A stretch of 64,000 nucleotides of DNA from CALODP01 sp942492055 (GTDB lineage Bacteria > Bacteroidota > Ignavibacteria > Ignavibacteriales > Melioribacteraceae), in the NCBI GenBank assembly GCA_942492055.1, contig CALODP010000023.1:310001-374000 (forward strand), given 5' to 3'. Positions within the stretch are counted from its first letter, which is position 1, and every line of letters starts with the position of its first letter. Positions 53,830 to 63,686 of the stretch are shown piece by piece. A model generated the notes under the pieces. It saw nothing but the letters and a program-made list of their open reading frames with translations, did not search any database and was not told the origin of the DNA. A program made the position numbers and the translations under genes.

Positions 53830-55287
53830 TTATCTCTTATTTTCAATCTCTCTCTTATATTCGTTATTTGCTATTGCTTTGATTGTGTTGAATGCCAGTT
53901 TTGTTACTTTTGAGAGTAATTTATAGTTTAGAGTTTCCGCCTTGTCTGTCGGGAGATGGAGATGATCGTAGCTGTTTGTTGTTACGAAATAGGCTGTCGG
54001 GATGCCGAGTTCGTAAAACGGGGTGGCGTCTGCGCCTCCACCTTGCCATGTTTCTTTAATCATCATTTTGTCATTTTGGCGATCTATTTCATTTATCATT
54101 GACCAGAGTTTAGGGAAGGATTTTCCGCATCCAATTTTAATCGAATCCCCATATCCAACGCAATCGAGGTTAATCATCGCTGAGATATTTGCCGGTGATG
54201 TATTCAGATTTTCAGCCAAATACTTTGCTCCTTCGAGTCCCGATTCTTCGGAGGAGAATAGTACGAACATTATTGATCTTTTCGTCTTGAGATTTTTCCT
54301 TCCTAACATTTCGGCTAATTCGAGTATTACGGCTGAACCGGAAGCGTTGTCGTTCGCTCCGTTATATATTACTTTCCCTTGTTTTCCAACATGATCGAGA
54401 TGGGCTCCTACAATAACGTATTCATTCTTAAGTGAATCATCTGACCCTTCATGAATTCCGATAAGATTGCATGTCTCTTTTGAGGGATCGTAATCGGCTT
54501 TTATGTTGAATTTGATTTTCCCGTTGCAAAGAATCGAACGTGGTTTCTGATGTTTATCGATCGTAGTTTGAAGCTCTTTCAAGGAATGTTTAGTTCCATC
54601 GAATAACATATCGGCGTATGGAATATCGATCTGTACCTGAGGGAAATCGACCGGGTGGTCACCTTTGCCGTGTAGAACACTTCCTATCGGTCTTTGCGGA
54701 TTTTCATCATTCGGACGAGAGACAAAGATTATTCCTTTCGCTCCGTGATTTTTAGCTACAATCGATTTCTCTCTTGGTAAAGAGTATTTCCAAGGGGAGT
54801 CGTTGATCTTCCATCCGGGGTTTTGTTTGAATATCATTACTGTTTTGCCGGTTACATCGATATCAGCGTAATCGTCGTAATCCGATTGGGAGATACCGTA
54901 ACCACAAAAGACTACATCAGATGAGAAATTACCGCTACCGGTAAATCCTCTGAAAGAGTAGTCCTTGCCGAGTTCCATTTCGATTGGTTTGTTTTTATCG
55001 GTAAAAAGGGTAACCGAAGCCTCCCCGATAATTTCGTTGCATTCCACATTAAAATGCTGTCTGAATCCTTCAGAATTGAATCGGGTTAAATAGGCCTCTT
55101 CGAAAATCCTTTCCGAATAATCGATTGCTTTCATATAACCGGTAGCCCCGGCAAGTCGGCCTTCGAAATCATCTGAAGCAAGAACGGATATTTTTTCCGC
55201 AAGAGACTCCTCGGTAAATGAGATTTTATCATTATTGAAGCAACCGGTAAGAATTAGTAGAATAGAAAAGGAGAATATGAATTTCAT
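53830..55287 (-). CDS. M28-family zinc peptidase, lipoprotein
   Basis: A 485-residue exported aminopeptidase-like protein with a lipobox (LLILTGC). A PA-like insert spans about 130-260. The M28 zinc ligands are visible in order: VGAHLDHVG, GANDNASGSA, SSEESGLEGA (catalytic EE), NLDCVGYGD and YDHLHLPTD. It should trim peptides outside the cytoplasm. The stop lies 39 bases from the edge of the solo repeat. It diverges from the next lipoprotein gene. Confidence 0.92.
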   Translation of the reverse strand: MKFIFSFSILLILTGCFNNDKISFTEESLAEKISVLASDDFEGRLAGATGYMKAIDYSERIFEEAYLTRFNSEGFRQHFNVECNEIIGEASVTLFTDKNKPIEMELGKDYSFRGFTGSGNFSSDVVFCGYGISQSDYDDYADIDVTGKTVMIFKQNPGWKINDSPWKYSLPREKSIVAKNHGAKGIIFVSRPNDENPQRPIGSVLHGKGDHPVDFPQVQIDIPYADMLFDGTKHSLKELQTTIDKHQKPRSILCNGKIKFNIKADYDPSKETCNLIGIHEGSDDSLKNEYVIVGAHLDHVGKQGKVIYNGANDNASGSAVILELAEMLGRKNLKTKRSIMFVLFSSEESGLEGAKYLAENLNTSPANISAMINLDCVGYGDSIKIGCGKSFPKLWSMINEIDRQNDKMMIKETWQGGGADATPFYELGIPTAYFVTTNSYDHLHLPTDKAETLNYKLLSKVTKLAFNTIKAIANNEYKREIENKR

Positions 55288-55405
55288 TGTGTTAATCCGA
55301 AAATGAATAAAAACTACATTTAGTTTATAAAAATCCTTTCGAAAAAGGAAATCAATTTCATATATTAAAAATACAATATTTGTTATTGATTAATTAGGGG
55401 GATTA

Positions 55406-56377
55406 ATGCGTTACACAAAAATAGCAATTATATTTTTGATTTTATTTATCGGTTGCAAAGAAGTGCACAGAGTGGATATTACGCCGGCGAAAGAGAGCAA
55501 AGTATTCTTACCGGAAATAGTATCGAAGAGTTACAATGTAAGGGACGCGGCACTGTCTGCTGACGGAAAGGAGTTTTATTACACCGCTACAAACAGGCAC
55601 AGAACATTCATATTTGTAGTGAAAAGAAACGGTGAAGTTTGGGGAGATCCAAAGGTAGTCTCTTTTTCGGGGAAATATAATGATATAGAGCCATTTATAA
55701 GCGAAGATGGTAATCGATTATATTTCGCTTCCGACAGACCACTGGAAGAAAAAGGGGAAAAGAAGGATTACGATATTTGGTACAGTGACAGAGAAGGGAA
55801 TAAATGGGGGAAACCGGTTAATCTTGGCGCTCCCGTAAATACACCAAAGAACGAGTTTTATCCGAGCGTAACAAGAAAGGGTAAAATATACTGGTGTGCC
55901 ATCTACGATTCAATCTCAACCGGCGGAGAAGATATTTATTATTCGGAATTAGTTGACGGAAAATATACTTTTCCTAAGAACGTAGGGGAGAATGTAAATA
56001 CGAAATCGGATGAGTACAACGCTTTTGTCGGGCACGACGATTCTTACATAATTCTGACTTCACACGGATGGGGAAAAGGAGTAGGATCCGGCGATCTATG
56101 GATTAGTTTCAAACGATCAGGCAAATGGAGTAAGCCTCAGAATATGGGTGGAGATATTAACACGAAATATTTTGAGTACTGCCCGCAAGTTTCGTACGAC
56201 GGTAAGTATCTATTTTACACAAGTAACAGAATATCGGAATCCAAATTAGAAGAGAATATGGATTTCGAGAAAGCGGATAAATGGTTTACGGATCATGATA
56301 ACGGTTCGAGCAATATTTATTTCAGTTCCACACGTATTATTGATTCTTTGAGAAACGAAGCTGTGTATGAGGAATAA
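55406..56377 (+). CDS. WD40-like PD40 beta-propeller lipoprotein
   Basis: A 323-residue protein with lipobox LFIGC. It contains several PD40/TolB-type blades: DAALSADGKEFYYTA, EPFISEDGNRLYFASDRP, DIWYSDREGNKWGKPVNLG, YPSVTRKGKIYW, DIYYSELVDGKYTFPKNVG and CPQVSYDGKYLFYTSNR. Such proteins are usually surface-anchored binding proteins. GGGGG lies a few bases before the ATG. The next gene, 45 bases on, is another lipoprotein. Confidence 0.85.
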   Translation: MRYTKIAIIFLILFIGCKEVHRVDITPAKESKVFLPEIVSKSYNVRDAALSADGKEFYYTATNRHRTFIFVVKRNGEVWGDPKVVSFSGKYNDIEPFISEDGNRLYFASDRPLEEKGEKKDYDIWYSDREGNKWGKPVNLGAPVNTPKNEFYPSVTRKGKIYWCAIYDSISTGGEDIYYSELVDGKYTFPKNVGENVNTKSDEYNAFVGHDDSYIILTSHGWGKGVGSGDLWISFKRSGKWSKPQNMGGDINTKYFEYCPQVSYDGKYLFYTSNRISESKLEENMDFEKADKWFTDHDNGSSNIYFSSTRIIDSLRNEAVYEE

Positions 56378-56422
56378 CATTTGATCATTAACCTATTTTC
56401 ATTCACATAGACGGAAATCAAC

Positions 56423-56914
56423 ATGCGACAAATTATTCTATTATTGGTTGTCGGGATTATTTTCATTGGTTGCGAAGATTCTACCGAAGTCGGGCCTAAG
56501 AAACCAAACAAATTCGCAATTTCTTATTCAAAAGTATTTTTAGATCAGGAAGAGACAAATTATAGGACAAGCACAATAAGTGTGTCCGCCGATTACGAGA
56601 TCACTTTCACAGAACATTATAGTTTACCATATTTGTTGATCGGAGAGAAAGTTGCCAGTTTATCGAAGAATGATTATGAGAAGATAAAGGAAATATGCGA
56701 AGAAGAGAAAGTCTATTTATTGGAAACGAAAATGTTTACTGCCGGATTTGATGATGCTCTATTCGATACTTCAAGGACATTAAAACTGATGGAACTGAAG
56801 GAAGACCTGAAAATATTGAATTACGGTGAAAGACTGGAATCGGAAGAATTTCCGGAAGGGGTTAAAAAGGTAATATTCCAGTTAGAAAGACTAAAATCGA
56901 ATTATCTGAAGTAG
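56423..56914 (+). CDS. Predicted lipoprotein, unknown function
   Basis: A 163-residue protein with a lipoprotein signal (LLLVVGIIFIGC). The mature part is acidic with a strand-helix pattern and no recognised domain. It lies in line with the PD40 lipoprotein gene and is followed by a hairpin. Confidence 0.65.
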   Translation: MRQIILLLVVGIIFIGCEDSTEVGPKKPNKFAISYSKVFLDQEETNYRTSTISVSADYEITFTEHYSLPYLLIGEKVASLSKNDYEKIKEICEEEKVYLLETKMFTAGFDDALFDTSRTLKLMELKEDLKILNYGERLESEEFPEGVKKVIFQLERLKSNYLK

Positions 56915-56933
56915 TAGAAGATGCTATAAATAG

Positions 56934-56960
56934 CGGGTTTAGCGTGATTAGTTAAACCCG
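56934..56960 (+). terminator. Possible terminator hairpin
   Basis: CGGGTTTA (56934-56941) pairs with TAAACCCG (56953-56960). There is no strong T run, so termination is uncertain. Confidence 0.4.
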
Positions 56961-56998
56961 TATTCTAAAACAATTCCACAAATAATTCGGAACGGAGC

Positions 56999-58426
56999 AT
57001 GATACTTTTAGTACCGAAATGGGCTTTTAACTACGAAGAATTCTGGAATACAATAAAGAGACGTAATCTTTGGTTTATTAAAATCCGTTACTTCGCCGTA
57101 TTGGGAATGCTCGGATTCATCGGGTTGGGAGCATTGTTGGATTTCAGATTCTCCGAAGCTCAAATCATCTCCATATCCGCGATAGCTCTTTCAATTCTCA
57201 TATACAACATCATAATTCAATCGATACGCCCTAGAGTATGCTGCACTCCGAATAAGTTCAACGCGATGCATCTCTCGTTGATTCAAATGGTTATGGATCT
57301 GACCGCATTGATGATGTTAATCTATTATACCGGCACAATCGAGTCACCCCTCTATGTCTTTTTCATTTTCCACATGGTCATCGGGAGTTTGATACTTCCG
57401 GGGTATTTAATCTACTTAATTTGCGGAATGGTGATCTTGGTCTATTCCGTTTTGATAGGATTACAATTTCAGGGGATAATACCGACACATAATATTGCGG
57501 GATTGTATGAGAGTGGGGTTTCTCACACAGTTCAATTCTATTTCTTATTTCTATTAACCTTTTCGGCTATGATGGTTATAACAGTTTTATTGGCCAACAG
57601 AATAGCGGCAAATCTCCTTAAAAGAGAAGGGGAGCTAAAGGATACTTTGGAAAAACTGAATGAAGCGGAAAAAGCGAAGCAGAAATATATAATCGGTGTT
57701 GTTCACGAAATAAAATCTCCGATTAGCGCCGCACAGTCTCTTGTCGATTTGGTTTTGCAAAAGTATTTGGGTCCACTGAACGAAGCTGTAGAAGTAAAGG
57801 TCGAGAGAATAAGTCTGAGACTAAAAGAATCGATTGAGATGATAAATAATATACTCCGTATCTCGAAATTGAAATTACTAGATTCAAGCAACGCGGAAGA
57901 GGTTGATGTAAAGAAGATAATCGAAGATTATGTAGAAGCGAATAATGAAAAGCTAGCCGGCGCGGGAATTGATTTGACAATAGCGGACGAAAGAGAAAAA
58001 GATGAGCACATTTTCGGTGATCATGTACTACTTGAAATGGCTTTTTCGAATATTATCGGGAACGGGATAAAATATATCGGAAAAGAATCGGGTGGATTGA
58101 TTTCGATAGAGTTTGCCAGTGAAGAGGATAAAACCTGTATTAAAATAAGTGACAACGGAATCGGAATTCCGGAAAAGGATCTCGAAAAAATATTCGGACA
58201 ATTTTTCAGGGTATCGAACAAGAATAACAAGAAAGTTGAAGGAAGCGGATTGGGGTTATCGGTTGTTCATGAAATAATTACCCAGCACGGAGGAACAATT
58301 AGCGCAAAAAGCCCTTCCGGAATTGGAACGGAAGAGTTTCCCGGGACTTCCTTTATTGTTACGTTACCGCATAAGAGAGTCCCGAAAAAAGAAACGGAAT
58401 CGGAATTGCTTAAGGGTGGCTTATAA
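56999..58426 (+). CDS. Membrane-bound sensor histidine kinase
   Basis: A 475-residue kinase. Residues ~25-205 hold five or six membrane helices with short loops and no large sensor domain. A coiled linker follows, then HisKA with the acceptor His near 236 (VVHEIKSPISAAQS), and HATPase with GNGIKYI, ISDNGIGIPEKD and GSGLGLSVV. No response regulator adjoins. The last codons overlap the convergent ispE gene by 17 bases, so the two transcripts overlap at their ends. Confidence 0.88.
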   Translation: MILLVPKWAFNYEEFWNTIKRRNLWFIKIRYFAVLGMLGFIGLGALLDFRFSEAQIISISAIALSILIYNIIIQSIRPRVCCTPNKFNAMHLSLIQMVMDLTALMMLIYYTGTIESPLYVFFIFHMVIGSLILPGYLIYLICGMVILVYSVLIGLQFQGIIPTHNIAGLYESGVSHTVQFYFLFLLTFSAMMVITVLLANRIAANLLKREGELKDTLEKLNEAEKAKQKYIIGVVHEIKSPISAAQSLVDLVLQKYLGPLNEAVEVKVERISLRLKESIEMINNILRISKLKLLDSSNAEEVDVKKIIEDYVEANNEKLAGAGIDLTIADEREKDEHIFGDHVLLEMAFSNIIGNGIKYIGKESGGLISIEFASEEDKTCIKISDNGIGIPEKDLEKIFGQFFRVSNKNNKKVEGSGLGLSVVHEIITQHGGTISAKSPSGIGTEEFPGTSFIVTLPHKRVPKKETESELLKGGL

Positions 58427-59252
58427 ATCTGAAGTAATCTTCGTTCATATTGTTATAAGCTTTCTGAGCGCTTTCCAAATCAGGGAATATTCCGTAAACA
58501 GTTGAGCCGGTTCCTGACATTAAAGAGAAATCGGCTCCGCAATTGAGCATTGTCTCTTTTATCTCTTTGATTTCGGGATAAACCGAAAAGACATACTCTT
58601 CAAAATCATTTTTGAAGAATTCCGAAAACATGGTAACCTTCACTCCATTTTCTCCGTAATCCAAAGCCTCGTAATCAGTTGGCGATTTCTTCGGAGTTAT
58701 ATTTCCGAAAGCCTCTTTTGTCGAAATATGAATTCCTGGATTAACCAACAGAATAGGAGACTCTATATCAAGAGGTATCATTTTAAGTATTTCTCCGCGA
58801 GATTTACCGATACTCGGTTTTGCGCGAAGGAAGAATGGTACATCGGAACCAAGAGAGAGAGCCAATTCGAGAAGCTTGTCATATTTCAGATTGAGTCGGA
58901 ACATATCATTTAATGAAATCAGAACTGCCGCCGCGTCGGAACTTCCTCCACCTAAACCGGCTCCCATAGGAATTACCTTTTTGAGCTTAATTGTAGCGTT
59001 GATCGTTTTTCCTGTAGTCTCTTCGAGGAGATTTTTCGCTTTTACGATAAGATTATCGGCCGGATCGGATATCGACTCGTTATCGCAAATAAACTCGAAA
59101 CTTTCCGAATGCTTAATAAAGATTCGATCAAACATATCTGTGATAGGATAAAAGATTGTTTCCAGATTGTGGAATCCGTCATTACGTTTTTCGACAATAT
59201 TAAGACCGATATTTATTTTGGCCGGAGCTTTTATTTCAATAGACTTTATCAT
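58410..59252 (-). CDS. ispE: 4-(cytidine 5'-diphospho)-2-C-methyl-D-erythritol kinase
   Basis: A 280-residue GHMP kinase of the non-mevalonate isoprenoid pathway. The N-terminal KAPAKINIGLNI carries the substrate lysine; PMGAGLGGGSSDAAAVL is the ATP loop; LGSDVPFFL carries the catalytic aspartate; and GTGSTVYGIF is the third GHMP motif. Length is normal. The start overlaps the end of the homocysteine methyltransferase gene by 17 bases, so it is the last gene of a tightly packed minus-strand set. Confidence 0.94.
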   Translation of the reverse strand: MIKSIEIKAPAKINIGLNIVEKRNDGFHNLETIFYPITDMFDRIFIKHSESFEFICDNESISDPADNLIVKAKNLLEETTGKTINATIKLKKVIPMGAGLGGGSSDAAAVLISLNDMFRLNLKYDKLLELALSLGSDVPFFLRAKPSIGKSRGEILKMIPLDIESPILLVNPGIHISTKEAFGNITPKKSPTDYEALDYGENGVKVTMFSEFFKNDFEEYVFSVYPEIKEIKETMLNCGADFSLMSGTGSTVYGIFPDLESAQKAYNNMNEDYFRFISHP

Positions 59253-60120
59253 TCAATAATTCCCGTATTTTTGCAGTATGTTTCGGGGAGGATCCGCAAC
59301 ATGACCCGACATACAAAAGATTATCATTATAAAACTCATTAACTAAATCGGAATATTTCTCAGGAGATATCCCTTCCCTAATTTCAACATCACTATAATT
59401 TCCGGAGCCACAATTGAGATAAAATCCCCAATTGTAATCTATTCCGGTCATTTTGACCAAACCACGCATCACCGGAGGGAAAATGCAATTAAACCCGATC
59501 GCCTCGGTGGAGTATTGCCGGAGATCATTTATAACTTTTAAGAGCTCAGAGCCATCGAGTAGACGAAGATTTTCGTCGAATATAAGATTAATTACAAATG
59601 GAATCTTATTATCGTGGCAAAACTCAGTTATTATCTCAATTTCATCCATATGTCCGAGAGTTTCGTTCCAAATGATATCCGCGCCGGTATCACGAAGAAT
59701 TTCGATATGTTTTCGGTGATTATATTCCAAATCACTTTTCGATAGATCTCTCGATTTCTTGTAGCAATCTTCGGCAGGTGAATTGGAACCGGCGATAAAA
59801 ATATCGTCAGAGTACAAATCGGCTCTTTTGATTGCATCAATCGCTGCTTTAACCAGATTTTCACTATTTAATCCGGAATATGCCTCTTTTAATGCTGCCG
59901 GCGAAGTTCTGAAAGTATTGGATGTGATAATATCCGCGCCGGCTTTGATATATTCGTTGTGTAATTCCGTAACCAATTCAGGTTTTTGAATATTCAGCAG
60001 GGAAGTCCAAAGGGAAGAAGTTGGCTCCTTTACATATGCCTGTAAAATACTTCCCATTGCGCCATCCAAAACCAAAGGGCGCTTATTCCTCTTTTTGTTA
60101 TTCAGAAGGAGACTATCCAT
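59236..60120 (-). CDS. Homocysteine S-methyltransferase family protein
   Basis: A 294-residue TIM-barrel protein of the Pfam S-methyl_trans family. LDGAMGSILQ opens the barrel, ITSNTFRTSP is the conserved second segment, and the zinc cysteines are in GFNCIFPP and GSCCGSSPKH. These enzymes methylate homocysteine using S-methylmethionine, betaine or a folate-bound donor; the donor cannot be decided. The ATG overlaps the TAA of the upstream membrane protein as TAATG. Confidence 0.88.
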   Translation of the reverse strand: MDSLLLNNKKRNKRPLVLDGAMGSILQAYVKEPTSSLWTSLLNIQKPELVTELHNEYIKAGADIITSNTFRTSPAALKEAYSGLNSENLVKAAIDAIKRADLYSDDIFIAGSNSPAEDCYKKSRDLSKSDLEYNHRKHIEILRDTGADIIWNETLGHMDEIEIITEFCHDNKIPFVINLIFDENLRLLDGSELLKVINDLRQYSTEAIGFNCIFPPVMRGLVKMTGIDYNWGFYLNCGSGNYSDVEIREGISPEKYSDLVNEFYNDNLLYVGSCCGSSPKHTAKIRELLNDKVY

Positions 60121-60572
60121 TACTTATCTTCTATTCTAACAAGTAAAAAAGCATTATTCGGTTTCATTATTAAGATTATTCCACCTATGAGCATCAGTGT
60201 GTTTTCCAGAATTTTCTTAAATCCGACTCGAGCTCCGTCCATTGTACCAAAGCATCCGCATTCGATATCTAATCCACGAATCATGGCGTAAGCGACAAGA
60301 ATAATGAAAACGACAAGTAGCGAAGAAATAATTAATGTATTCTCTTTTATGAATATCCCGAAAATCAGAAATAATCCGGAAACAACTTCAATCCAAGGAA
60401 TAATAATAGCGAAGAAATTAACCGTCCAAATGGGAACCGCTTTGTAATTCGAGATGGAAACAGCAAAACCTTCCGGATCAGATATCTTTTCCATTCCGGC
60501 AAAGATAAAAACAAATCCTATAATCACACGAATAATCAATTGGAAATATTTATTTGAGAAAAGAGATATCAT
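60120..60572 (-). CDS. MauE/DoxX-like four-helix membrane protein
   Basis: A 150-residue protein from ATG 60572, supported by AAGGAGG; a longer frame from 60623 lies inside the upstream rhodanese gene. It has four membrane helices and the motif CGCFG (IECGCFGTMDG), as in MauE-type members of the DoxX superfamily. Those with this motif are thought to work in disulfide or reductant handling. The start overlaps the TGA of the rhodanese gene (ATGA), pointing to a functional pair. Confidence 0.85.
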   Translation of the reverse strand: MISLFSNKYFQLIIRVIIGFVFIFAGMEKISDPEGFAVSISNYKAVPIWTVNFFAIIIPWIEVVSGLFLIFGIFIKENTLIISSLLVVFIILVAYAMIRGLDIECGCFGTMDGARVGFKKILENTLMLIGGIILIMKPNNAFLLVRIEDK

Positions 60573-61078
60573 TTCATTTCCTCCTTTGCGGACGGATATC
60601 CGGCGTTTTTCCATTCGGTCCAACCTCCGGTAAAGACATACAGATTTTGAAAACCCAATTTTTGCAATTCAACCGCGAGTCGTTCACTGACTTCACAATC
60701 ATCACCACCGCAATAAATAATGTATGTCAATGATTTATCGAAGTCTGCTACCTGATGAGGCTCGAAATCGAATTCTTGTATATTAATAGCATCTTTTATA
60801 TGTCCTTCGGAGAAATCCCATTGATCACGAGCGTCTATGAATTTTACTTTTTCGGAATTGTAAAGTTTATAAGTTTGCTCAAGATCTACAGCTTTAATAG
60901 CTTTATTTAATAGGTCGCTACGCTCCAGAGAATTATTAAGATCTGAGCCATTAGCATGCTCAAGTTGATGTTTCTCTCGTAGTAACGGGATCGATTTTCC
61001 GGAGAATGAATTATAAATCAACCCCAATATTGATGAAGAAATTACGATTATAAGAACTATTTTGAAATTAATTTTCAT
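60569..61078 (-). CDS. Membrane-anchored rhodanese-domain protein
   Basis: A 169-residue protein with an N-terminal membrane anchor (IVLIIVISSSILGLIY), so the rhodanese domain should face the periplasm. Residues ~65-160 have VKFIDARDQWDFSEGHI, the active loop YCGGDDCEVSERLA (with the cysteine as sulfur carrier) and GGWTEWKNAGYP. It may handle persulfide or redox chemistry with the overlapping MauE/DoxX-like protein, an inference from the coupled genes. Confidence 0.88.
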   Translation of the reverse strand: MKINFKIVLIIVISSSILGLIYNSFSGKSIPLLREKHQLEHANGSDLNNSLERSDLLNKAIKAVDLEQTYKLYNSEKVKFIDARDQWDFSEGHIKDAINIQEFDFEPHQVADFDKSLTYIIYCGGDDCEVSERLAVELQKLGFQNLYVFTGGWTEWKNAGYPSAKEEMK

Positions 61079-61099
61079 TTAAATGTACCAATGAGTTAA

Positions 61100-62743
61100 T
61101 TAAAACATTTCCGCGTCTGCTTCTTCGCAGTCTTTTGGAATTTCAGGTTTCACCAATAGAACACTCTCTTTACTAAGCATTACCTTTCCCGGTTCCATTC
61201 CTTTTCGTTTAGTAACAAATTTTCTTAAAGTATATGAAACCGGAGCAACTCCCGCAGTTTTAGCTTTGCTATAATATGCGGCCACAGAAGCAGCCTTTTT
61301 CAAAATGTCTTTCGGAATACCTTCTTTCGGGTTATCAACGCGCAAAACCACATGTGAACCGGGAAGTCCTCTCGCGTGAAACCAATAGTCATTTTGTTTA
61401 GCGAATTTTATAGTAAGTTTATCGTTGCTTTTACTATCGCGTCCTACAAATAGATGATACTTACCCGCGATTATATATTCTTTTGCTTTTATTTGTTCAT
61501 CTATCAATTTTTTATTCCTCTTATCATTTGCCGGTGTCAATAGAGTCTTAATTTCAGTCAATTTCTTCAAATCAGTTGCCGAAGCATATATTTTATTTAT
61601 ATCTACGAATTTCTCATAACGTTTCTTTGTCTTTTCAAAGAGCTCAAATGAAATTCCGTAATTCGTTTTTTCGTCACGCGCTTTTTCAAAATAGTAATCT
61701 ATTGCTTCCTGAGGAGAATGTTTCGGGTTAATTTTAACAATTTTATTTTCTTCGGACAAATAATCCCACACTTCAACCGAATCGTTTCCTTTTGAAAGAA
61801 GATGTCTGCTTGCCAAAAGAAGATTCCCGATATGATAATATTCCTCTTCACGGCTACCTTTTTCAATTCTTCTGCTCAGATTATTCAATTTATTTGATAA
61901 TCCGGACAATTCTTTTTCCAAAGATGATTCTATTTCACTCTTCAGCTTGATAATTCGTTCGTTCCGATATTTCTCACTGAGATATTGATGAAGCGCGTCA
62001 TTATATTTATAAAATTCTTCATGCTCGGCATCTTTGTTTTGATTATTAAACTTCTCAGAAACGAAGAAAGGTTTCCCCGATGCAAAATTGAATCCGACGG
62101 AAATATTACCTAAAAGAATCTCTTTTATTGCAAGATAATACTGTTCCGCAAAATCTTCGCGCGAATCAGTAGCGCAGAGAGTTTTGATCTCGTTGAATAG
62201 AGGTTTGGAAATATAGGGAAAGACCTTTTTTATCGATTTATATTCGGTGTTTGTAATCGATTCAAGAGGGAAGTCAATAATATTAGGCTCAGTGAGATAT
62301 TCTTTCTCTTCAAGAGCTCTAACAACTTCAGATATATCCTGACCTTTTATTTTTTTGAATGCCTCGCATGTTCGATCGGGATAAGTAGCATATATATTGG
62401 TTCTGCTTCCTTGAAGGACAAAATAAAAGGCGGAATCAGCCAAAGTGATCTTCACAATTCTATCGTCCGAGCAAATAGCGATATCGGTAATCACTTTTGG
62501 AGTGAGTTCACCGAATAATGAAAATGTATTTTTCTTAGCTTTTCTGTGATTTTCTTTAATCATCAAGTAGGGGAGATTATTATTCGCAGAAAAGATAAGG
62601 TGTGAATATTCATTCTCTTCTTCCGGGATAGCAAGATATAGTTTGTCTTTTTCCTGAGAATAGATGTCAATAATCCTTTTCCCAAGAAGACGTTTTCTCA
62701 GCTCTATAACAGCTCTATTTAAATAGAAGTAATTTCCAAACAT
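61100..62743 (-). CDS. NFACT-family protein, RqcH/Rqc2-like
   Basis: A 547-residue protein of the NFACT (FbpA/NEMF/Rqc2) family. The N-terminal NFACT-N domain opens with NRAVIELRKRLLGKRI; a central coiled coil (about 255-320) with LSNLLN-type heptads follows; and the C-terminal NFACT-R (DUF814) domain has DYWFHARGLPGSHVVLR and AVAAYYSKAK-like text. RqcH marks nascent chains on split 50S ribosomes with alanine tails. The first gene after the terminator at 62787, it probably leads the rhodanese-MauE-methyltransferase-ispE set. Confidence 0.85.
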   Translation of the reverse strand: MFGNYFYLNRAVIELRKRLLGKRIIDIYSQEKDKLYLAIPEEENEYSHLIFSANNNLPYLMIKENHRKAKKNTFSLFGELTPKVITDIAICSDDRIVKITLADSAFYFVLQGSRTNIYATYPDRTCEAFKKIKGQDISEVVRALEEKEYLTEPNIIDFPLESITNTEYKSIKKVFPYISKPLFNEIKTLCATDSREDFAEQYYLAIKEILLGNISVGFNFASGKPFFVSEKFNNQNKDAEHEEFYKYNDALHQYLSEKYRNERIIKLKSEIESSLEKELSGLSNKLNNLSRRIEKGSREEEYYHIGNLLLASRHLLSKGNDSVEVWDYLSEENKIVKINPKHSPQEAIDYYFEKARDEKTNYGISFELFEKTKKRYEKFVDINKIYASATDLKKLTEIKTLLTPANDKRNKKLIDEQIKAKEYIIAGKYHLFVGRDSKSNDKLTIKFAKQNDYWFHARGLPGSHVVLRVDNPKEGIPKDILKKAASVAAYYSKAKTAGVAPVSYTLRKFVTKRKGMEPGKVMLSKESVLLVKPEIPKDCEEADAEMF

Positions 62744-62786
62744 ATTATTCGTAGTAATAAATGGTATCTAATCAGATTTGCTAAAA

Positions 62787-62831
62787 TAAAAAAAATGGAT
62801 GAGAGGAACTAATAATTAAATTCCTCCCATC
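62787..62831 (-). terminator. Intrinsic terminator after nagB
   Basis: On the minus strand GATGGGAGGAA (complement of 62821-62831) pairs with TTCCTCTCATC (complement of 62798-62808), one mismatch, followed by TTTTTTTT (complement of 62788-62795). Confidence 0.85.
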
Positions 62832-62843
62832 AAAATTGAGATG

Positions 62844-63656
62844 TTATTTGAGAAGCGACTCAGGATCTAAGTTCGGAGCTTCAATATCTTTGAAATATTG
62901 AACTGTTCCGACTTTCAATTCATAAGTAGCGGCATCATCACAAACAATAACTCCCTTAGGATGTAATTGAAGAGCGGAAACTGTCCACATATGGTTAACG
63001 CCTTCTTCAACAACTTTGGCCAATGCTCTGGCTTTGTTATGACCGTTGATGATGATTAATACTTCTTCGGCATCCAAAACAGTTTTTACACCGACAGTAA
63101 GAGCTGTTTTAGGAACTTTATTAACATCATTATCAAAGAATCTACTGTTTGCGATAATAGTATCCATTGTAAGAGTTTTAACACGAGTTCTTGATCCCAA
63201 TGAAGAAGCTGGCTCGTTAAATGCGATATGTCCGTCAGGTCCGATACCACCTAAGAAAAGATTGATACCGCCAACTGCGGCAATTCTCTTTTCATATTCT
63301 TCGCACTCTTTTTCCAAATCTTCAGCGTTTCCATTAAGAATATTGACATTTTCCTTTTTGATGTCGACATGACTGAAGAAATTATTCCACATAAAAGAAT
63401 GGTAGCTTTCGGGATGTTCTTCAGGAAGACCAACATATTCATCCATATTGAAAGTAATAACGTTTTCGAAAGAAACAACGCCTTTTTTATTCAATTCAAT
63501 CAGATTCTTATACATTCCTAACGGGGAAGATCCGGTTGGCAATCCGAGAACAAAAGGCTTTTCGGAAGTCGGATTGAATTCGTTAATTCTCTTGGCAACA
63601 TGATTTGCAGCCCATTTTGAGATCAACTCATAATTCGGTTCAATAATTAATCGCAT
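62844..63656 (-). CDS. nagB: Glucosamine-6-phosphate deaminase
   Basis: A 270-residue NagB that converts glucosamine 6-phosphate to fructose 6-phosphate and ammonia. LGLPTGSSPLGMYKNLIEL binds phosphate. The catalytic residues D72 (NMDEYVG), D141 and H143 (GPDGHIAFNEP) and E148 are at the positions known for the E. coli enzyme. It lies 30 bases after the sugar nucleotidyltransferase gene in the same direction, so an amino-sugar operon is likely. Confidence 0.96.
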   Translation of the reverse strand: MRLIIEPNYELISKWAANHVAKRINEFNPTSEKPFVLGLPTGSSPLGMYKNLIELNKKGVVSFENVITFNMDEYVGLPEEHPESYHSFMWNNFFSHVDIKKENVNILNGNAEDLEKECEEYEKRIAAVGGINLFLGGIGPDGHIAFNEPASSLGSRTRVKTLTMDTIIANSRFFDNDVNKVPKTALTVGVKTVLDAEEVLIIINGHNKARALAKVVEEGVNHMWTVSALQLHPKGVIVCDDAATYELKVGTVQYFKDIEAPNLDPESLLK

Positions 63657-63686
63657 AATAAAATCCTCACATTTAATAAATTTATA

